This document shows, piece by piece, positions 34,234-64,000 of a stretch of 64,000 nt of DNA. Positions within the stretch are counted from its first letter, which is position 1. Each line of letters starts with the position of its first letter. This DNA comes from Quercus robur (taxonomy: Eukaryota; Streptophyta; Magnoliopsida; Fagales; Fagaceae), in NCBI RefSeq assembly GCF_932294415.1, contig NC_065539.1, positions 48,150,501 to 48,214,500 on the forward strand. Direction: 5' to 3'. Position numbers and translations under genes: made by a program. The notes under the pieces were generated by a model. The model ran no database searches. It saw only the letters and a list, made by a program, of their open reading frames with translations, and was not told the DNA's origin.

Positions 34234-34519
34234 TTTTTTTTTTTTTCCTTTTCTTTTTTGAGAAAAAAAAAAGAAAAAAAAAAGGGGGGGACTCGTGTGT
34301 GGCAATCATTGTCCCACGCCCTATGGTATATTTGGGTAAGCTCATGGGTGCCACTAGCTTGAACCAGAGCTCGGAGACCCCGAACTCACACACACCCCCA
34401 GCTCTATTGGTTTCTAGGACTTACCAAAAATTGCAATTATAGTCCTCACAAGAACTCGAACCTGGAATGTGGTGAAGTCTCAACAGTCACCTACTAGTTG
34501 TACCACACCTGCTGGTGGT
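34234..34519 (-). mobile_element. minus-strand SINE with 13-bp target duplication
   Basis: AGATAGAACTATG is at both flanks (34221-34233 and 34520-34532). The left side of the insert is T-rich (poly-A tail on the minus strand). Near the right side the minus strand reads a tRNA-like head with A-box-like TGGTACAACTAGTAGG and B-box-like GGTTCGAGTTC. It interrupts the pararetrovirus-like relic. Confidence 0.8.
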
Positions 34520-34532
34520 AGATAGAACTATG

Positions 34533-34862
34533 CTTATAATTTCTTTTAGTCAATTTGAATGGACTAACAATGTGATAGAGGTACCAAATAAAATTATAAT
34601 AAATGACATACTTACACCATTTATAGTATCCTCAAATACTCATATAATAGATGTTTTATTAAAAGAAGTTTTAATAAAAGAAGTCTTGACAAATACCCCT
34701 TTACTAATCATTAAAGAAAACATTAATTGTGGTAATTTATTGAATAAAGACAAATTTAATTACTTAACATATAGAGTTAATCATAAGTCCTTGACAAATT
34801 TTCCCCAGTCCATTATAAGGGTTGATGAAAGACTTTATGGAGAAGTTTTATTTCACAGATAG
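34533..34862 (+). pseudogene. coding relic, part 1, of pararetrovirus-like sequence
   Basis: About 110 open codons (includes IKENINCGN and NFPQSIIRVDERLYGEV) ending at a stop at 34860-34862. The amino-acid composition looks like real coding sequence, but I do not recognise a domain. It lies between the SINE and the longer relic frame, flanked by copies of AGATAGAACTATG. Assignment to the viral relic rests on position and composition only. Confidence 0.35.
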
Positions 34863-36556
34863 AACTATGGTAGATTTTGTAAAGTTTTTGAATTCCAGTC
34901 ACTCTGGCATTGACAGACTTCATCATGACCACTCTTATACAACTACTAAGCGAGAGCACAAAAAGAAAGAAGTTTGTTCTATCACATATGCTTGAAATTT
35001 TAAAAATGATTTTCTTATAAAACATTTTAAAGGAATTTTACAAAAAGACATTGGCAAAAAGGTTTTAAAAATGAATTTGAAAAAAGTTTTGCCAGGAAAT
35101 ATTTATTTTCAAAATATTATTTCAAGACATAGTGACATAGCAACAAATCCTTTTACCAAAAGCCAATTGCAAACTAACATGAATAAAAGACCCTCCAAGG
35201 CAGACATGAAAGGAAAGGGTAAGGCACCAGCGATGCAACCCAAAGAAATCCAAAAGGCTTCAGCGAAGATTTCGGATAAGCATGAAGGCGTCTCAATAAA
35301 GGCAATATCCCTTCAGGATACGTTGCTAGCAGAGGCAATGTATTCATGTGGTGAAAAAAGTGAAATTCTGCAAGAAGTGCTCCGCACTAATCTCACTTTT
35401 CAGGATGGAGAATTTACAAACCTTCCTTTTCATATTAAATTACTTCTTGATAATTTACAAGCAACCTTTACCCTTAGACAGAAACCCTTATTCCAAAAGA
35501 CCCTTAAGGCTTTGGAATTACATCTTGTTAGCACCAGTGCAATTATTGAAGCACTTGGTTGTCAACTCCCTGGCAAGGAGGATGGAGATTCATGCTCCAC
35601 AAAGACAGAGTCACAGTCTCTAAAAAGCTATCTTATGGGAACAAGCTTTTCAAAGCTCCACCCTAAGATTCAACAAAAAACGAGACTTGTCATTAGAACC
35701 TTACCCCTTGAAATCCAACAGAATATACTAACTCATAAAGCCATAATAAGTTTTTATGACAGATGGATGTATCTTTTTAAAGTATTAGTCTCTGTAGCAT
35801 TTATCAGGACAGATATGACATATGAAATATGGCTATCCCATAAAACCACATGGTATGAAAGCTTTGGAGAAACATAAAGAGTTTATGATGGAAAGCATCC
35901 CTATCCTAGATTACTTATCAACACGGAGACAGAGGATCCAGTAATTTGTGATCCTTCATGGTTATCTTAAATGCTTGAAGCAGGGTTTATTAGCAAGTTA
36001 ATCATAACTTCTGGAACTAAGATTAGTTTATTTCCCAAAGTCCTCCAAGAAGTAGCCACACAAATTGGAGGACTTAATTATATGAAGCTTACTATTTGGA
36101 GCACTCTTCTAGCTTGGGACACTAGTTACCATATGGAAGCCCAGCCAGCTTACATTCTGGTCCTTATAAGTGATTTCAGTTGTAGTCCTGACTATTACTA
36201 GTACACAGGAGAAACTTATTTATCACTGGACGATCCATATGCTCTGGCACAAGAATGGTCTAATTTCATGAATAATAGGATTTATGAAGTACAAAAATAA
36301 TTAGATCATGACTTCCACTTATATGGCTACACCAACAGGATAGCTATATATGGCCTAAGACCTTTAGCAAGGAGGCTTATTGGAAAAAAAGAAGATTACT
36401 AGAGATCCTAGAATAATGACAAAAAATCGTTCTCCTACATTTCTTCCTATTTCATTTTGCGTTCTATGTGGCAATTATGGAGTATTCCATGAGCATGAGC
36501 AATATGAAGATAACTATAATCCGTTAGATTATGATAACTACGCAGATACAGATTAA
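34857..36556 (+). pseudogene. coding relic, part 2: long frame broken by nonsense codons
   Basis: One frame can be followed from about 34857 to 36410 with only scattered stop codons (after 34993, at 35875-35877, near 35968, 36199, 36298 and 36400) and little sign of frameshift. Its longest open part is 35071-35877, 268 codons, with a basic segment near residues 38-52 and a helical C-terminal half. A Cys-His-rich end (CVLCGNYGVFHEHE, about 36472-36513) lies in another frame and is followed by an acidic tail. I recognise no polymerase or protease motif. Position before an intergenic region with a primer-binding site suggests the last gene of a caulimovirid genome; a retrotransposon origin remains possible. 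The copy is inactive. Confidence 0.4.
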
Positions 36557-36876
36557 TAGACAGACAGATATGCCAAGCAAGAGAGAGTGCTCTTCCGAAC
36601 AGACAACTACGACAGATCACTATTCACCAAGACAGATCATTATTCACCAGCACACGTGAATAACTTCTAGACAAATCCAAAACAATCTAGACAGATACAG
36701 ACAGATGTTCATAGGTCACTATTGTTCATTAGCATGCGTGAAAAGAGACCTGATAAATTCCGAGACAGATTACTGCTTATCAATAGTAATATTCTACAAG
36801 TTTCCACCAACAGATTAATTTGAGTTAACTTTACTAACTCAGGTTACTTTTGAAGACTTACCATAATTCATTCCAT

Positions 36877-36886
36877 CTATAAAAAG
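36877..36886 (+). promoter_or_regulatory. TATA box in pararetrovirus-like intergenic region
   Basis: CTATAAAAAG follows 300 bp with repeated GACAGAT units and a CACGTG, and precedes a leader rich in short repeats (AGGTTCAAATTTTAG-like). This resembles the strong promoter plus leader of plant pararetroviruses, but no function is demonstrated. Confidence 0.45.
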
Positions 36887-37289
36887 ACAGACTCCGAAGA
36901 CAGAAGTAAGGTTCAAATTTTAGGTTCAATTCTCAGGTCTAAAATTTCTAGGTTCAAATTTTAGAAGTTCTAGTCCCAGAAAGAAGATAGCCCTCTCTCC
37001 CTTAGAAAGACTCTTGTAATCCTTCCTTTTTTGCAATCCTATAACCCTTCCCTTCAGACATAATCTTATAACCTTTCAGTTTCAAAGATAGATTTTACTT
37101 TGTAATCTTGTAACACCTCAAAGACAGAAGTTTTTATTCAAGTAAGATTTTACTAGTTTCTGTTTTCATATTCTATATTCCGTTTTAACCTATTTTGAAT
37201 ATATCTATTTTGCTATTCTCTTATTTATCATCTATTTTATCATTATTTATGCTTCCATATTACTGATGTGCTCTCTCTTGGGTATGTTT

Positions 37290-37306
37290 TGGTATCAAAG
37301 CCATGG
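37290..37306 (+). promoter_or_regulatory. Met-tRNA primer-binding site of a reverse-transcribing element
   Basis: TGGTATCAAAGCCATGG differs by one base from the plant pararetrovirus and Copia-type consensus TGGTATCAGAGCCATG, complementary to the 3' end of initiator tRNA-Met. It lies about 400 bp after the TATA box and about 340 bp before a new coding frame, the order found in caulimovirids (promoter, leader, primer site, first gene). Confidence 0.65.
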
Positions 37307-37650
37307 ATGGTAGATGTATGAGTTTTATTTTTTTGCAATTAAGAAGTTACTAGGAACTAATATTACTACATAGCCACTACTTGCTCCTTTATAGCGTTGG
37401 TCAGCCTCACACTTGTTGGTAAACCATAGTTTTGCGTTGGTTAGCCCGTTTTGTTAGCTAACGGATAGGCATTGTTTGGATGGTGCCGTAATGGAGTTTC
37501 CCGAGGAGGTGGTCCCGATAGCAAGGATATCAGTGGTTAGTAATAGTTTCACTAGTAGTTATTAATTGCTTGGAAATATAATAAATATGTTTATCAGCTC
37601 ATCATCTGTTTGCTTGTTCACACTTAGGCTAGGCACACACTAATTAGAAC

Positions 37651-38310
37651 ATGGACTATGATGATATAGATTATGATGAAAGTTATAGCATAAGAGATGT
37701 AGACAATATTTGGTTAAATAGTAATATGGATTATGATGATATAAATTCAGATTCTGATAGTGATATAAATGATTATAACTATAATAATAGCACAAATAAT
37801 TGGAGTACATTAATAGGAGATAAAATCAACCGATAGACTGATAAACACAATAATAGATTGTTAGAAAAGATTAATAAAAAATTATAATATTTAGAAACTG
37901 TGGAAAGATCCATAATGAACACTAAAGTAGAAAGGAAAAATGATAGTTTTTTGACCTCTTATAAAGAATGAAAGCTTTAAATTTAGAGTTAGAGAAAGAA
38001 TGAGAAGAATTTGAACCTTATCATAGATCACCTTTAGCAAAAACCGTGATAGATAATTGGCATAATAGACAAAAGATTAACTTAGTAAGTACTGACATAT
38101 CTATAAACATGATAGATATTAAAAATAGTAAAAAATATAGTCTAATAGAGACAATTGATAAAAAAAATGACATAGAGACACTAAAAACAACTCGGACAAA
38201 TAGTAAAGAAGATAGTCACATAGTGCAAAAGAAGTTAGGAATGATAGAAGTAAAGAAAGAAAGAAGTCATATAGAAATAATGCAAGAAGAAGATGACATA
38301 GAAAAATAAG
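37651..38310 (+). pseudogene. coding relic downstream of the primer-binding site
   Basis: An ATG at 37651 opens 61 codons, very rich in Asp, Tyr and Asn (MDYDDIDYDESYS at its start). After the stop, a Lys/Glu/Asn-rich coiled-coil-like sequence (NNRLLEKINKK) continues in the same frame with stops. A further 87-codon Lys/Glu-rich frame runs from 38046 to 38309. Composition is strongly AT-biased. The acidic N-terminus plus coiled coil would suit the start of a pararetroviral first ORF, but no conserved domain is seen. The strand stays AT-rich and non-coding from 38310 to about 39190. Confidence 0.35.
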
Positions 38311-39192
38311 AGAATAATAATAAGAAATATGGCATAGTAATGGAAAAAACAACACGTATAGAAGCTAAATGAAAGAATCCTAGTGCTATAGAAATAATAT
38401 AAAAGAACCTAGACATAATTGATAAAGACAGAGAAAAAAGAATGATAAGAAAAGGCATAGTAAAAGAGATGTTAGAAAAAATTGAAAGACAAATGATATA
38501 AAGATAGAAGTTATACGTAAGAAGTTAGATATAAAAGAAGAGATAGAGAAAGAAAGACAAATGAGTACTTTAGTAGAACTAGTCAACAAATGATGTACAA
38601 ATAATAGTCCTAGAAATAATGATAGTTTAAAAGGATTTAATTCGTATAGTTTAAAAGAAGAGCTGAAGAGTGCTAGTTTTTCGTATGTTTGTTTGCTAAA
38701 AGGATTTAAATACAATTTTTTGTTTTGAAAACCAAAAAATAGTAGGTTCCATACTAGAATGTTTTCAAGATACAAAAAATATTTTTAATAATATAGTTAT
38801 AACTAAATTGAAAACATTGAACCTTATAGATTTGTCCAAACTTTTCTATCTCTTAAATTAAGAAATAAAGAGCTTAACTTTATACCCTAAAAAAAAATAA
38901 AATCTCAAACTATATAAAAGATACATGAGATGAGCTCTTTCTCTTATTATTATTCACAAAAAAAGTCTACACATTAATTATTGTAAAATTTAAGGAAAAA
39001 AAATTAAACATCATTTTTTTTCCTCTAAAATGGGAGCCAAACATATAATATATAAATTATTATTCAAAAATTAATTTCAAATTCAATTTTTTGAAAATTG
39101 TTTTTATACTCTCTTAAAAAAAAAAAAAAAAAATCATCTTACTAAAAGCAGACTATTACTTCTAAAATGGCGTTAACAAGCAAATATATTCG

Positions 39193-39198
39193 CACGTG
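39193..39198 (+). promoter_or_regulatory. G-box in the SYD promoter
   Basis: CACGTG inside the larger palindrome CGCACGTGCG, about 110 bases upstream of the presumed first SYD exon. G-boxes bind bZIP and bHLH factors; the role here is inferred from position only. Confidence 0.4.
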
Positions 39199-39299
39199 CG
39201 AGCCCTTGAACCGTGTTTTGGGTTCGGTCAGTCTGACACACACTGAATCAACAAAAGAGAGCCAGTCCCATTTCTTAGCGAGGGTTTACCTTTATAATT

Positions 39300-39409
39300 T
39301 GGGTAAGCATTAGCAAAGTTCACTACTCTCTCTCTCTATGCATCTGATCTGCCCGTCCTAGCTTTTTCCGGCACCGTGTCCGGCGAATTCTGGATCGGTT
39401 CTCCGATCA
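39300..39409 (+). other. SYD: SYD non-coding first exon with a 7-codon uORF
   Basis: CT-rich sequence ending at the donor GATCAG|GTAACC (donor bases 39410-39411). The exon start is approximate. It contains ATG CAT CTG ... TAG at 39338-39361, a complete 7-codon uORF. A second ATG at 40105, five bases before the SYD start codon in exon 2, opens an out-of-frame uORF of about 40 codons ending at 40465-40467 in exon 3. The SYD ATG at 40110 has G at -3 and G at +4 and is the stronger context. Confidence 0.65.
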
Positions 39410-40109
39410 GGTAACCATTCGCGATTCTCTTCACTGTCGTACCTTCTTAGGTTCCGTTTGTTTCCCCTCAAAACATTTTCCCGGAAACCTTTTTCCCTAA
39501 GAAAGTAAATTCCCTAGTATTTTTCGCCTTATTAACCTGAATATGCGTCGTTTAGTTTTGGTAATGGTTGTATACATCGTAGATTTCTTGTGCGTATGTA
39601 TATTTTAGGGTTCAGAGAGTGGGGAATCATAGATTACTGATGAATTTGAAGATTGATTAGAAAGTGAATGAAACTATATATATATATATATATAATTGAT
39701 AGCTTATTCTCAGTTTAGAAAAGGAATTTCTTAAAAAAAAAAGAAGGAAAAGTATCTGCCGCTACGGCGAACTCAATTGGTGCATTTGGTGTGTGGATTG
39801 TGGAGTTAAGGTTAACTTTCTTGCTTGTTTTGTTTGGATTCGGTATTTTATAACCTTTTCTGATTTTCATCACTTCAATTAATGTCTTTCTATTTCTATT
39901 TCACTTCAATTTAGTTGACTGACTCTCAATTGTTTATGCGTAATATGTATCTATATTGTTTTATCTTTTTAGTGTTACTTATAATAATATGGGGCTTTCT
40001 ATGTATACGAAAGAGGTTGCTTTGAATTTCATGTTATAATCCAGCCAGGTTAGAGTTTGACTTTAAATTGCTGATGGGTTTATTTCTATTGCATTGTAGT
40101 TCGAATGAG

Positions 40110-64000
<23,891 letters not shown>

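Overview
The window is nuclear DNA of a flowering plant, most likely a woody eudicot. It is AT-rich, has long introns and long intergenic stretches, and carries many plant transposon families (PIF/Harbinger, Mutator-like and Stowaway elements, tRNA-derived SINEs, LINEs, a TRIM, LTR elements). Four host loci are recognised by protein similarity recalled from known families; no database search was run. Species cannot be fixed from the sequence.

Layout. 1-1300: unassigned DNA with a small exon-like relic of a leucine-rich-repeat receptor kinase. 1300-14600: gene-free repeat land, with paralogous repeat copies, a Mutator-like MITE whose empty site survives in the sister copy, a 5.2 kb inverted-repeat element (6626-11787) holding a four-unit tandem array and a near-perfect palindromic MITE, and a Pack-type PIF/Harbinger element (12981-14049) that captured two separate pieces of the plastid 2-oxoglutarate/malate translocator. 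14599-18150: a 3.5 kb PIF/Harbinger element with a Myb/SANT-like ORF1 but no visible transposase. 18395-21165: complete S-adenosylmethionine decarboxylase gene with the tiny plus small uORF pair that controls polyamine-responsive translation. 22-24 kb: SINE, MULE-MITE and homopolymers. 24170-27277 (minus): a decaying RRP7-like ribosome-biogenesis gene holding a solo LTR. 29560-31344 (minus): an intact P-class PPR gene. 31865-32725: a very large foldback element with a 10-bp target duplication. 32940-33935: a second long-TIR element. 34.2-38.8 kb: remains of a pararetrovirus-like sequence with an Met-tRNA primer-binding site, interrupted by a SINE. 39.3-64 kb (plus): the SWI/SNF ATPase gene SPLAYED (SYD), 31 coding exons in the window and still open at the right edge.

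The host genes are housekeeping or regulatory: polyamine synthesis (SAMDC), pre-rRNA processing (RRP7-like), organelle RNA metabolism (PPR) and chromatin remodelling (SYD). They do not form an operon-like unit. As I recall, the RRP7 and PPR homologues are also neighbours in Arabidopsis (At5g38720 and At5g38730), which would be conserved microsynteny. The SYD exon model keeps reading frame across every junction. It needs four GC-AG introns, an unusual number for one gene. SYD introns have been a landing site for a LINE, a TRIM, a Stowaway carrying a SINE, and an LTR element with a LINE nested in one LTR.
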